The notes under the pieces are model-generated. The model made no database searches and was not told the origin of the DNA. It saw only the letters and a list, made by a program, of their open reading frames with translations. Source: Pseudomonas hydrolytica (GTDB lineage Bacteria > Pseudomonadota > Gammaproteobacteria > Pseudomonadales > Pseudomonadaceae). Taken from it: DNA of 64,000 nucleotides. The stretch is from assembly GCF_021495345.1 (NCBI RefSeq), contig NZ_CP099397.1:4154001-4218000 (forward strand), read 5' to 3'. The position numbers and the translations under genes were made by a program. Shown here piece by piece: positions 1-6,673 of this stretch; position 1 is the stretch's first letter, and every line of letters begins with the position of its first letter.

Positions 1-253
1 TGCCACCAGGCGCTGCTCCATCAGGCCGATCTGCTGCAGGCTCCACCAACCCAGGCCGCCCAGCGCGATGGCAAGCGCACCCACCAGCGCCCACAGCGGC
101 CCGGTGCTCGGCGCTCGGGCGGCCGGTGCCTTGCCACTGGCGGCTCTGGAGCTGCGCGGCGCCGGCTCGTCACGCGGCTCGGCGAAATCCTCGCGGCGCT
201 CGGGGGTCAGGCTGGGCAGGTTGTCGAGCTCGTCGTTGGCATCATTGCGCATG
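1..253 (-). CDS. Hypothetical single-span membrane protein, N-terminal part
   Basis: The gene starts at the ATG on 253 and runs off the left edge, leaving 84 residues. A charged, Pro/Ala/Arg-rich cytoplasmic head (about residues 1-45, beginning MRNDANDELDNLPSL) precedes one strong membrane helix (about residues 48-68, LWALVGALAIALGGLGWW), and the remainder would be periplasmic or coiled. This looks like an N-in, single-span anchor protein. I do not recognise the family, and the functional part lies outside the window. It is divergent from the small gene at 601, with about 350 bases between them. Confidence 0.6.
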
Positions 254-415
254 GTTGAACCTATGGTTGAAACGGAATAAGCGAAGGTGCCGCGCAGTAT
301 ACCGATTCGCCATCAGCCGATCAGCGCCGCGCCAAGCAGGTGCGCCGCGCACCGACGAAGGGCGCGACAGGGCCATCGACCCGCCTGCAGCCCGCCAGTT
401 CCGCGAAATTTGAAC

Positions 416-431
416 TGGTACGCACTTTGCT
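416..431 (+). promoter_or_regulatory. Sigma54 (-24/-12) promoter
   Basis: TGGTACG-CACT-TTGCT matches the sigma54 consensus TGGCACG-N4-TTGCW with one mismatch. The invariant GG (417-418) and GC (429-430) are exactly ten bases apart. Transcription would start near 443 and give a leader of about 158 nt before the gene at 601. No enhancer site was identified in 254-415; I see nothing else definite in that part of the gap. Confidence 0.6.
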
Positions 432-548
432 TTTTACCCTGTCGTGGACAGCTCATCGCGCGTCGCCCACAAGCCAGCAGGCGGCCTGAAAGTTCTGCAT
501 CGCACCGACAGGTGTACCAGCCCGGGAACAGGCTGGCTCGGTTACGGA

Positions 549-562
549 GGGCGAGGACGCCC
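549..562 (+). promoter_or_regulatory. GGA-loop hairpin in leader (RsmA/CsrA-like site)
   Basis: GGGCG-AGGA-CGCCC forms a 5-bp GC stem presenting GGA in a tetraloop, the classic shape bound by RsmA/CsrA. A further GGA lies just upstream (546-548), and the G-rich Shine-Dalgarno (about 585-592) contains another. Multiple GGA sites including the ribosome site suggest post-transcriptional repression of the gene at 601. This is inference from motif shape only. Confidence 0.35.
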
Positions 563-600
563 GAACCCGTGACTCTTCAACCAACAGGGGGGAAGTGGCA

Positions 601-888
601 ATGGAACTGAACAAAGAAGTCCTGGATTGCATGAAAACGCTGCGCCGTCGCCTGCGCGAGGAACTGGCGGTGGATATCCGCCTGAGCCAGCCCGACGCCG
701 TCAGCGCCATGCTCGATGGCAGCCTCAAGTCCAATGACGAGGAAACCCGCCGCGTCGGCCGGCGCCTGGCGGAACTGTCCGACCAGCCACAACGCCTGAC
801 CGCCACCCCGCTGGCCGCGGTGGAACTGCCGGTAGCCCCGCAGACCGGCTCGGTGCGCATCTATCGCGGTCAGCGCATCTACGCCTGA
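601..888 (+). CDS. Conserved small hypothetical protein
   Basis: The ATG at 601 is preceded by a strong AGGGGGG ribosome site 9-15 bases upstream; an in-frame GTG at 595 is too close to it. The product is 95 aa, soluble and charged, with an amphipathic N-terminal half (MELNKEVLDCMKTLRRRLRE) and a C-terminal tail ending RIYRGQRIYA. There is no signal peptide or membrane segment. The family is not recognised. A sigma54-type promoter and a GGA hairpin in the leader suggest control by nitrogen or another sigma54 activator and by RsmA. The stop overlaps the tail of the convergent epimerase gene by 10 bases. Confidence 0.7.
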   Translation: MELNKEVLDCMKTLRRRLREELAVDIRLSQPDAVSAMLDGSLKSNDEETRRVGRRLAELSDQPQRLTATPLAAVELPVAPQTGSVRIYRGQRIYA

Positions 889-1877
889 GCCCCCATCTGC
901 GCCTGCCACCAGGTGCAGAACTCATCCAGTGCGTCCCACAGGCTGGCCCTGGGCTCGTAGTCGAGAAATTCGCGGGCGCGGTCGATGTTCAGCGAGAAAT
1001 CCTTGGCCATCACCGCCACGCTCAGGCGCAGCAGGCTCGGTTCCGGGCGCCCGGGCAGCAGCCGGCATACGCCTTCGTTGACACAGGCCGCCGCGTAGGC
1101 CAGCGGATACGGCACATGGCGAGTCACCGGCGGCAACTGCAGCCGCCGCAGCACGTAGTTGACCACATCCCACAGCGGCACCGGAGCGCCGTTGCTGATG
1201 TTGTACACCTGCCCCAGCGCCGGGCCGGCGGCCAGCAACGCGCTGAACAGCGCATCGTTGAGGTTGTGCACGCTGGTGAAGTCGACCTTGTTCAGACCGT
1301 TGCCGATGATCGCCAGGCGCCCCTTGCGCTGCATGGCGATCAGCCGCGGGAAGATGCTGGTATCGCCGGCGCCGGTGACGAAGCGCGGGCGCAGGGCGAT
1401 GACCTCCAGGCCGAACTCCTGCGCGGCGAACACCTGCTGCTCGGCCAGGTACTTGGTCTTGCCGTAATGATTGGAGAAGCGTTTGGGCACCTGCCCTTCG
1501 CGGATATCGACGTGGGAACGGCCGTCGAAGTAGATCGACGGTGACGACAGGTGCACCAGGCGCCGCACCTTCTGCTTCAGACAGGCGTCGATGACGTTCT
1601 CGGTCACCGTCACGTTGCCCTGATGGAAATGCGCGTAGTCGCCCCAGACACCCACCGCGCCAGCGCAGTGCACCACCATCTCGACATCCTGGCACAGGGC
1701 CTGGACCAGTTCGGGATCGGCCAGATCGCCCTGGACGAACTCGGCGCCGCGTTTGATCAGGTGCTGCACACCCTCGGCACGTCGCCCGTTGACCCGCACC
1801 GCCAGGCCTTGCTCGAGGGCGAAACGGGCGAAACGCCCACCGATGAAACCGCTCGCGCCGGTGACCAGAATCTTCAT
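879..1877 (-). CDS. NAD(P)-dependent epimerase/3-beta-HSD family (extended SDR)
   Basis: The product is 332 aa, starting at the ATG on 1877 (MKILVTGASGFIGG) behind a GGGGATGGCGG ribosome site; an upstream in-frame ATG at 1973 lacks this support. It has the extended-SDR Rossmann motif TGASGFIG at residues 6-13, an NAD acidic region after beta-strand 3 (GDLAD), and the catalytic YxxxK (NHYGKTKYLAEQ). The C-terminal substrate domain resembles 3-beta-hydroxysteroid dehydrogenase/isomerase-type epimerases. The substrate cannot be read from sequence. It is a single gene, flanked on its upstream side by a REP pair at 2001-2124. Confidence 0.85.
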   Translation of the reverse strand: MKILVTGASGFIGGRFARFALEQGLAVRVNGRRAEGVQHLIKRGAEFVQGDLADPELVQALCQDVEMVVHCAGAVGVWGDYAHFHQGNVTVTENVIDACLKQKVRRLVHLSSPSIYFDGRSHVDIREGQVPKRFSNHYGKTKYLAEQQVFAAQEFGLEVIALRPRFVTGAGDTSIFPRLIAMQRKGRLAIIGNGLNKVDFTSVHNLNDALFSALLAAGPALGQVYNISNGAPVPLWDVVNYVLRRLQLPPVTRHVPYPLAYAAACVNEGVCRLLPGRPEPSLLRLSVAVMAKDFSLNIDRAREFLDYEPRASLWDALDEFCTWWQAQMGAQA

Positions 1878-2000
1878 CCGCCATCCCCTGCATGGATTCT
1901 TGTAATTGCCGCACTTTAGCAGCGCCACCCCGGCTGCGCGCTGTCGGCGGCGGCCAGAACGACGACCCGGCAAGCCTCAGCCGCCCGGGTGCATGAACTC

Positions 2001-2124
2001 GTAGGGTGCGCCGTGCGCACCAGCCCATCGCGGGACACCCCTCTTCATCCAGCGCCTGTAATCAATCCAAGCCAGTTTCTTGCGTCACATCACCCTGCAG
2101 TTGGTGCGCACGGCGCACCCTACG
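2001..2124. repeat. Inverted pair of REP-like palindromes
   Basis: The element GTAGGGTGCGCCGTGCGCAC begins at 2001, and its inverted copy (GTGCGCACGGCGCACCCTAC) ends at 2124, with about 80 bases between. This head-to-head arrangement is typical of REP/BIME elements. The same palindrome recurs at 16545, seven times in 20285-20693, and at 58488. The right copy supplies the stop codon of argP (CTA at 2120-2122 on the plus strand). Confidence 0.8.
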
Positions 2125-3013
2125 GCGCCTGCACCAGCGCGCCGCCGGCTGCGCGGCGCAGGTGCTCGGTAAGCCCGGCCAGCAGTTCACCGCCATTGCG
2201 CCAGTGATGCCAGTACAAAGGCACGTCGATAAAGCGCTCGGGCACCAGCTCCACCAACCTGCCGCTGGCCAGTGCGTCACGCACCTGCAGTTCCGGCACC
2301 AGGCCCCAGCCCAGGCCGCCTTCGGTCAGGCGCACGAAGCCTTCGGAGGAAGGACACAGGTGATAGGCGAAGCCACCGGTCACCCCCAGGCCGGCCAGGT
2401 AGCGATGCTGCAACTGATCGTCCGGGCCGAAGACGATGGCCGGCGCCCGCGCCAGCGCCTCGGCCGTGACCCCGGCAGCAAAATGTCGGGCGACGAAGCT
2501 TGGGCTGGCCAGTGCGCGGTAGCGCATCGCCCCCAGGGCGACGCTGCGCGCGCCGGCTACCGGGCGCTCGGCGGCGCACACGCAGCCAGCCACCTCGCCG
2601 GCGCGCATGCGCTTGAGGCCGACCTCCTGGTCCTCCACCACCAGCGCCATCAGCACCTGCCGGGTCGCGCAGAACTCCGCCGTCGCCAGCGCCCACCAGG
2701 TGGCCAGGCTGTCGGCGTTGATGGCGATGCGCAGACGCTCGGGCAGCGCCTGTTCATCCAGCCCCGGCACCTGTCCCTGCAGATCGCGTTCGAGCAGGCG
2801 CACCTGCTGCACATGGTTGAGCAGACGCCGACCGATTTCGGTGGGCGCCGGCGGCGTCGCGCGCACCAGCACCGGCTGGCCGACCCGCGCTTCGAGCAGC
2901 TTGATGCGCTGCGACACCGCCGACTGCGACAGGCCCAGCACCTGCGCCGCACGCTCGAAACCGGCCTGCTCCACCACTGCCGCCAGGGCGGCTAGCAATT
3001 TGTAATCGAACAA
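2120..3013 (-). CDS. argP: LysR-family regulator ArgP (LysG)
   Basis: The product is 297 aa, the usual ArgP length. The start is TTG at 3013 (reads MFDYKLLAAL), seven bases after an AGGA ribosome site. An N-terminal winged helix-turn-helix (residues about 4-60, AAQVLGLSQSAVSQRIKLLE) is followed by the periplasmic-binding-like effector domain. ArgP/LysG proteins sense lysine and arginine and activate the LysE/ArgO exporter, and this gene is divergent from exactly such an exporter across a 95-bp promoter region. An ATCGA-ACA-ATCGA repeat lies at the start codon and could be part of its binding site (inference). Confidence 0.88.
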   Translation of the reverse strand: MFDYKLLAALAAVVEQAGFERAAQVLGLSQSAVSQRIKLLEARVGQPVLVRATPPAPTEIGRRLLNHVQQVRLLERDLQGQVPGLDEQALPERLRIAINADSLATWWALATAEFCATRQVLMALVVEDQEVGLKRMRAGEVAGCVCAAERPVAGARSVALGAMRYRALASPSFVARHFAAGVTAEALARAPAIVFGPDDQLQHRYLAGLGVTGGFAYHLCPSSEGFVRLTEGGLGWGLVPELQVRDALASGRLVELVPERFIDVPLYWHHWRNGGELLAGLTEHLRRAAGGALVQAP

Positions 3014-3108
3014 TCGATTTTCCTAATGAGCGATCAGCATTATTTGTTTCTCTTATACACCCGTGCGCCGCAGACTCGCCAGCATCCACCTCACCTCTGG
3101 AGCTCAAG

Positions 3109-3522
3109 ATGGCCGGCGAAACCGATCTCTCACGCTTGCTGCAAAGCATGACGCCGCAGCTCAACCCCGGGCAGTACGTGTTCTGCTGCGTCGCCGCAGA
3201 CCTTGACTGCAGCGCCCTGCACCCCATCGCCAGCCTGCGCGAAGCCGAGGGCCTGAGCCTGGTGCTGCCGCGCGAGGTCGCCGACGCCCATGGCTTGCGC
3301 TACGACTACGTCGCCGCGTGGATCACCCTGCAGGTGCATTCGTCGCTGGCGGCCGTGGGCCTGACCGCCTCCTTCTCCGCCGCCCTCGCGCAGGCTGGGG
3401 TGAGTTGCAACGTGGTTGCCGGCTTCCACCACGACCATATCTTCGTGCCCATCGAGCGCGCCGAACGAGCGCTCTCCACCCTGCGCGCCCTGTCGGCCGC
3501 CGCCTTGCCGGAGCCCGTGTGA
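3109..3522 (+). CDS. ACT-domain protein (ACT_7 type) upstream of the exporter
   Basis: The product is 137 aa, with ATG after a GGAG ribosome site. The fold pattern is of the duplicated ACT-like small ligand-binding proteins (YVFCCVAADLD at about residues 23-33, FHHDHIFVPIERAERAL near the C-terminus). Such proteins bind amino acids and are commonly encoded next to LysE exporters. The stop TGA overlaps the exporter ATG by one base, so the two are translationally coupled. A role in sensing or buffering basic amino acids beside ArgP is inference. Confidence 0.7.
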   Translation: MAGETDLSRLLQSMTPQLNPGQYVFCCVAADLDCSALHPIASLREAEGLSLVLPREVADAHGLRYDYVAAWITLQVHSSLAAVGLTASFSAALAQAGVSCNVVAGFHHDHIFVPIERAERALSTLRALSAAALPEPV

Positions 3523-4124
3523 TGTGGCAGAGCTACAGCAACGGCCTGCTGGTCGCCATCGGCCTGATCATGGCCATCGGCGCGCAGAACGCCTTCGTCC
3601 TGGCGCAGAGCCTGCGCCGCGAACATCACATCCCGGTAGCGGCGCTGTGCATTCTCTGCGACGCCGTGCTGGTGGCGGCCGGCGTGTTCGGCCTGGCTAC
3701 CCTGCTGACGCAGAGCCCGACACTGCTGGCCATCGCCCGCTGGGGCGGCGCTGCGTTTCTGCTCTGGTATGGCAGCCAGGCGCTGCTGCGCGCTGCGCGC
3801 CCGCAATCGCTGCAGGCGGCCGGCAGCGAACCGCGCTCCTTGCGCGCAGTGATGCTCGCAGCGCTGGCAGTGACCCTGCTCAACCCGCACGTCTACCTGG
3901 ATACCGTGCTGCTGATCGGCTCGCTGGGCGCCCAGCAAGCCGAACCCGGCGCCTATGCCGCCGGCGCCGCCAGCGCTTCCTTTCTCTGGTTCAGCGCCCT
4001 GGCGCTCGGCGCGGCATGGCTAGCGCCCTGGCTGGCCAGGCCGGTGACCTGGCGGCTGATCGATCTGGGCGTGGCGGCGATGATGTTCGCGGTGGCGGCG
4101 CAGCTGATTCTGGGTGCGCTGTAA
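3522..4124 (+). CDS. argO: LysE/ArgO family basic amino-acid exporter
   Basis: The product is 200 aa with about six hydrophobic segments, starting MWQSYSNGLLVAIGLIMAIG. The LysE family hallmark IGAQNAFVLAQSLRR follows at residues 16-30, and NPHVYLDTVLLIGS is in the second half. It exports arginine or lysine from the cytoplasm. It is coupled to the ACT gene (1-base overlap) and divergent from argP, the arrangement known for argP-argO/lysG-lysE. Export is relevant here because the window also carries systems that would import and release arginine. Substrate choice between Lys and Arg is not visible. Confidence 0.88.
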   Translation: MWQSYSNGLLVAIGLIMAIGAQNAFVLAQSLRREHHIPVAALCILCDAVLVAAGVFGLATLLTQSPTLLAIARWGGAAFLLWYGSQALLRAARPQSLQAAGSEPRSLRAVMLAALAVTLLNPHVYLDTVLLIGSLGAQQAEPGAYAAGAASASFLWFSALALGAAWLAPWLARPVTWRLIDLGVAAMMFAVAAQLILGAL

Positions 4125-4160
4125 TGTTCTCAGTCGAGCATAATGCGTCTGGCCCATTAC

Positions 4161-4300
4161 GGGCGCCTCTAGCAACGTAAGCGAGGCAGCCAGCGCAAGG
4201 CAAAAACAGGCGAAAAAGCGCAGTTTACGAGTTGTAAATGAGCATTTTGAGCCTGTTTTTAACGCCGCGATGGCAACGCAGGTAGTTGTTAGAGGTGCCC
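4161..4300. mobile_element. 140-bp MITE-like element
   Basis: Terminal inverted repeats GGGCGCCTCTAGCAAC (4161-4176) and, inverted, GGGCACCTCTAACAAC (4300-4285) match at 14 of 16 positions. A TTAC direct repeat immediately flanks both ends (4157-4160, 4301-4304), as a 4-bp target duplication would. The interior is AT-rich and contains an inner inverted repeat (AAAAACAGGC near 4202, GCCTGTTTTT near 4252). There is no coding capacity. It sits directly in front of the LysR gene at 4318 and would carry part of its leader or promoter. Confidence 0.75.
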
Positions 4301-4317
4301 TTACGCCAGGAGCAACA

Positions 4318-5274
4318 ATGGATACCCTGCATGGCATGCGCGTGTTCGTTCAGGTGGTCGAGCGCGGCAGCTTCACCGCCGCAGCCCAGGCGCTGGATCT
4401 GTCTACCGCACAGGTGTCACGGCTGATTGCCGATCTGGAGCAACATCTCGAGGCACGCCTGCTGCAGCGCACCACGCGGCGCCTGGCCCTGACCGAAACC
4501 GGCGAGCGCTATCTGGAGCGCTGCCGGCAGATTCTCGGCCAGGTCGAGGAAGCCGATGCCGAGGCGCGCGGTGCTCACCGCACGCCCAGTGGACGCCTGC
4601 GCGTGCACACCATGACCGGCCTCGGCCTGCAGCACATCACCCCGCTGATCGCCCGCTACGCCGAGCGTTATCCACAGGTGGTGGTGGAACTCACCCTGGC
4701 GCAGCGCACGCCGGATCTGCTCGAAGATGGCCATGACGTGACCATCGCCTTCGCCCGCGACCTGCCGGATTCGCAACTCGTCGCACAGCGTCTCGGCCCG
4801 GTGTACAGCGTGCTTTGCGCCGCTCCCAGCTATCTGGCCGGACATGGCGTTCCGCAACGGCCCAGCGACCTGCAGCAGCATCGCTACCTGCGCCTGACCG
4901 ACCCGCTGTACCGCGGTCAGTGGGATTTCGGTGACGAACAGCTCGACGCCCTGCCGGCCGAGTGCTTTCAGGTCAATGTCGCCGAAGCGCTGGTCAAGGC
5001 GGCGCAGGCAGGCATGGGCTTCTGCCTGCTGCCCTCGTTCGTCGCCAGCCAGCCGCTGCGTGAAGGACGCCTGCTGCGCATCCTGCCGCAGCACCGCCTG
5101 CGTGCGCTGAACATCTATGCGATGTATCCGTCGCGGCGCTTTCTCGATGCCAAGACGCGCACCTGGGTGGAGTTTCTCAAGGCCGAACTGCCGCCACTGT
5201 TACGGGGGGACGAAGCGGTGCTGGACGATGAGCGATATTGGGCGACACCCGACGGATTGTTGCGCGAAAGGTAA
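4318..5274 (+). CDS. LysR-family transcriptional regulator
   Basis: The product is 318 aa from the ATG at 4318 (MDTLHGMRVFVQVVERGSF). An upstream in-frame ATG at 4270 lies inside the MITE and is not favoured. The N-terminal HTH (residues about 17-40, FTAAAQALDLSTAQVSRLIA) and the substrate-binding domain are typical of the CrgA/DsdC-like group that autoregulates or controls oxidoreductases. No divergent partner exists, because argO and the MITE lie upstream, so its target is unknown. A C-terminal extension (DDERYWATPDGLLRER) is slightly longer than most relatives. Confidence 0.88.
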   Translation: MDTLHGMRVFVQVVERGSFTAAAQALDLSTAQVSRLIADLEQHLEARLLQRTTRRLALTETGERYLERCRQILGQVEEADAEARGAHRTPSGRLRVHTMTGLGLQHITPLIARYAERYPQVVVELTLAQRTPDLLEDGHDVTIAFARDLPDSQLVAQRLGPVYSVLCAAPSYLAGHGVPQRPSDLQQHRYLRLTDPLYRGQWDFGDEQLDALPAECFQVNVAEALVKAAQAGMGFCLLPSFVASQPLREGRLLRILPQHRLRALNIYAMYPSRRFLDAKTRTWVEFLKAELPPLLRGDEAVLDDERYWATPDGLLRER

Positions 5275-5363
5275 GAGTGATTCACCCGTATAGCGCTTTT
5301 TCGCGCCCCGATGTCTCCCTAGGATGACTTCGAACCCACGAAGAATCCCAGGAGGATCGCTCC

Positions 5364-5546
5364 ATGAAAAAACTCGCCACTGCCGCCGCCCTGTCCCTCT
5401 CCGCCCTGCTGGCGGCCCAGGCCTGCTTCGCCGAAGAATCGGCCGCTTTCGTCGCCCATCAGCAGGCCCACCAGCAACAGCCGCACGCCGAAGCTACCCA
5501 GCAAGCGCAAACCGCAAGCTCGCAGGGCTCCGGTCAGCACGGCTAA
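5364..5546 (+). CDS. Small secreted Gln/His-rich protein
   Basis: The product is 60 aa with an excellent ribosome site (AGGAGGATCGCTCC before ATG). The signal peptide MKKLATAAALSLSALLAAQA-CFA is followed by a mature part of only about 37 residues. This is rich in Gln, His, Ala and Ser (FVAHQQAHQQQPHAEATQQA), low-complexity and likely disordered. The histidines could bind metal, but nothing proves that. It is followed by a rho-independent terminator at 5593, so it is probably monocistronic. The family is not recognised beyond similar small Pseudomonas exported peptides. Confidence 0.65.
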   Translation: MKKLATAAALSLSALLAAQACFAEESAAFVAHQQAHQQQPHAEATQQAQTASSQGSGQHG

Positions 5547-5592
5547 ACCCAGGCTTACCTGGCGCCGGACGTGCTCCTGGCCGGCGTCTCTC

Positions 5593-5616
5593 GGGCCGCC
5601 AGTCCGGCCCTTTTTT
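5593..5616 (+). terminator. Rho-independent terminator
   Basis: GGGCCG (5593) pairs with CGGCCC (ending 5610), followed by six T residues (5611-5616). It ends the transcript of the small secreted protein just upstream of the DUF2790 gene. Confidence 0.8.
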
Positions 5617-5633
5617 CCCGTATCGAGGCCATC

Positions 5634-5861
5634 ATGAAACCTGTCGCCTACCTCCTGGCGCTCGCCTGCGCGACTACCCTGGCGCACGCCGAAACGCCCG
5701 AGCACTACCACTACGGCATGCACCTGGACATCGCCAAGGTCATCAGCCAGACCCTGCCGCAAGGCTGCGAAGCAGGTGAAGCCCGCATGGTCTACCTGGA
5801 CTCCAAGGGCGAGCAGCACACGCTGATCTACCAGCGCATCGGCGAAGACTGCCGCTACTGA
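5634..5861 (+). CDS. DUF2790-family periplasmic protein
   Basis: The product is 75 aa from the ATG at 5634 (MKPVAYLLALACATTLAHAE), with a clear signal peptide cut after AHA. The mature ~57-residue domain (YHYGMHLDIAKVISQ, CEAGEARMVYLDSKG) has the DUF2790 pattern: two cysteines (in GCEAG and EDCRY) and a YLDSxG turn. This family is common in Pseudomonas, and several members respond to copper or stress. Its function is not established. It is isolated from its upstream neighbour by a terminator, and its 3' end faces the lipocalin pseudogene. Confidence 0.75.
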   Translation: MKPVAYLLALACATTLAHAETPEHYHYGMHLDIAKVISQTLPQGCEAGEARMVYLDSKGEQHTLIYQRIGEDCRY

Positions 5862-5888
5862 CCACCTCAAGCACCATACACCCTGGAT

Positions 5889-6303
5889 TTACCTGGCCCG
5901 CATGAACTTACCATCCGGGTGCGTGAAGGTCTCGTACATCCGCTCGCCCTCGACCCTCAACTGCAGCTCCTGTGTCGTGCGCACACCACCAACCCAGTTG
6001 GGAAAGGTGGCGCCCTCCAACCGGTTACCAGCAAAACGCTCCTGCTCGTCGACGCTGTAACTGCCAAAGAAGCCGGCGCTCGACGCCATGGCGCGGCGAC
6101 TCTCCTGGTCGCTGCCACTACCGCACGCTTCGGATTCAAACCGCGGCATATCGCCATCGGTCAAACCCTCGACGAAGTGCATGTCAGGCCAGCATGCCTT
6201 GCGGGTTTCCGCCATACGGCCGCCCGATCTTGCCGTCCGCTTCCTGCTGTGCCGAGACCATGCGCCATGCCCCGGCGCCGCTGCAGGCTCTCATCGGCAT
6301 CAT
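5889..6303 (-). pseudogene. Frameshifted lipocalin-like protein
   Basis: Reading from the ATG at 6303, one frame gives MMPMRACSGAGAWRMVSAQQ and continues through the lipocalin-like G-x-W-x-M-V-S start and RPYGGNPQGMLA, then stops near 6194. The remainder of the domain (MHFVEGL, SYSVDEQE, FPNWVGGVRTTQE, MYETFTHPDGK) continues in another frame to the stop at 5889. The break falls between GMLA and MHFVE, where intact family members read through with a short YT-like link. A one- or two-base indel therefore split the gene. A sequencing error is the alternative. Confidence 0.65.
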
Positions 6304-6410
6304 TCGCGAAATCGCATGACGGGGCGACCGGCAGCCTTCTCTCTGCCGCGGTCTATCCTGACGTTAGCCCGGCAGCAGTCGCACTGAGCGCCACGCCGGT
6401 AGCACCCCTG

Positions 6411-6530
6411 GTTGCACCAAGCTGCTGCACGCCTCGCACATCTGCTTGCAGCCTTGTTGCAGCGGCGGCTCCCGAGAATTGACCTTACGTCCGTCGGGCC
6501 GTCGCTGCAATTAGGTTGCACCTGGTTGCA
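6411..6530 (+). promoter_or_regulatory. Array of GTTGCA operators upstream of putA
   Basis: The hexamer GTTGCA, known as the core recognised by the ribbon-helix-helix domain of PutA, occurs at 6411, 6456, 6515 and 6525. Three copies are within GGTTGCACC (6410, 6514, 6524), and the last two are exactly 10 bp (one helical turn) apart. The putA product encoded 140-260 bp downstream retains the ribbon-helix-helix domain, so autorepression released by proline is expected. The rest of the 6304-6673 gap shows an ordinary leader and an AGGA ribosome site before ATG 6674. Confidence 0.7.
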
Positions 6531-6673
6531 CCCAAGAGCAAAGCAGGTTTAATCTCCCGCAGCTTTTCGTTGCCCGCCCGCCAGGCGACAACGCTTCGGG
6601 CCGTCGCAGGCGACGTCAGAAACTGCTTCAGGCAGTTTTACCGTGCATAACTAACAAGTAAGTAGGACTCCCC

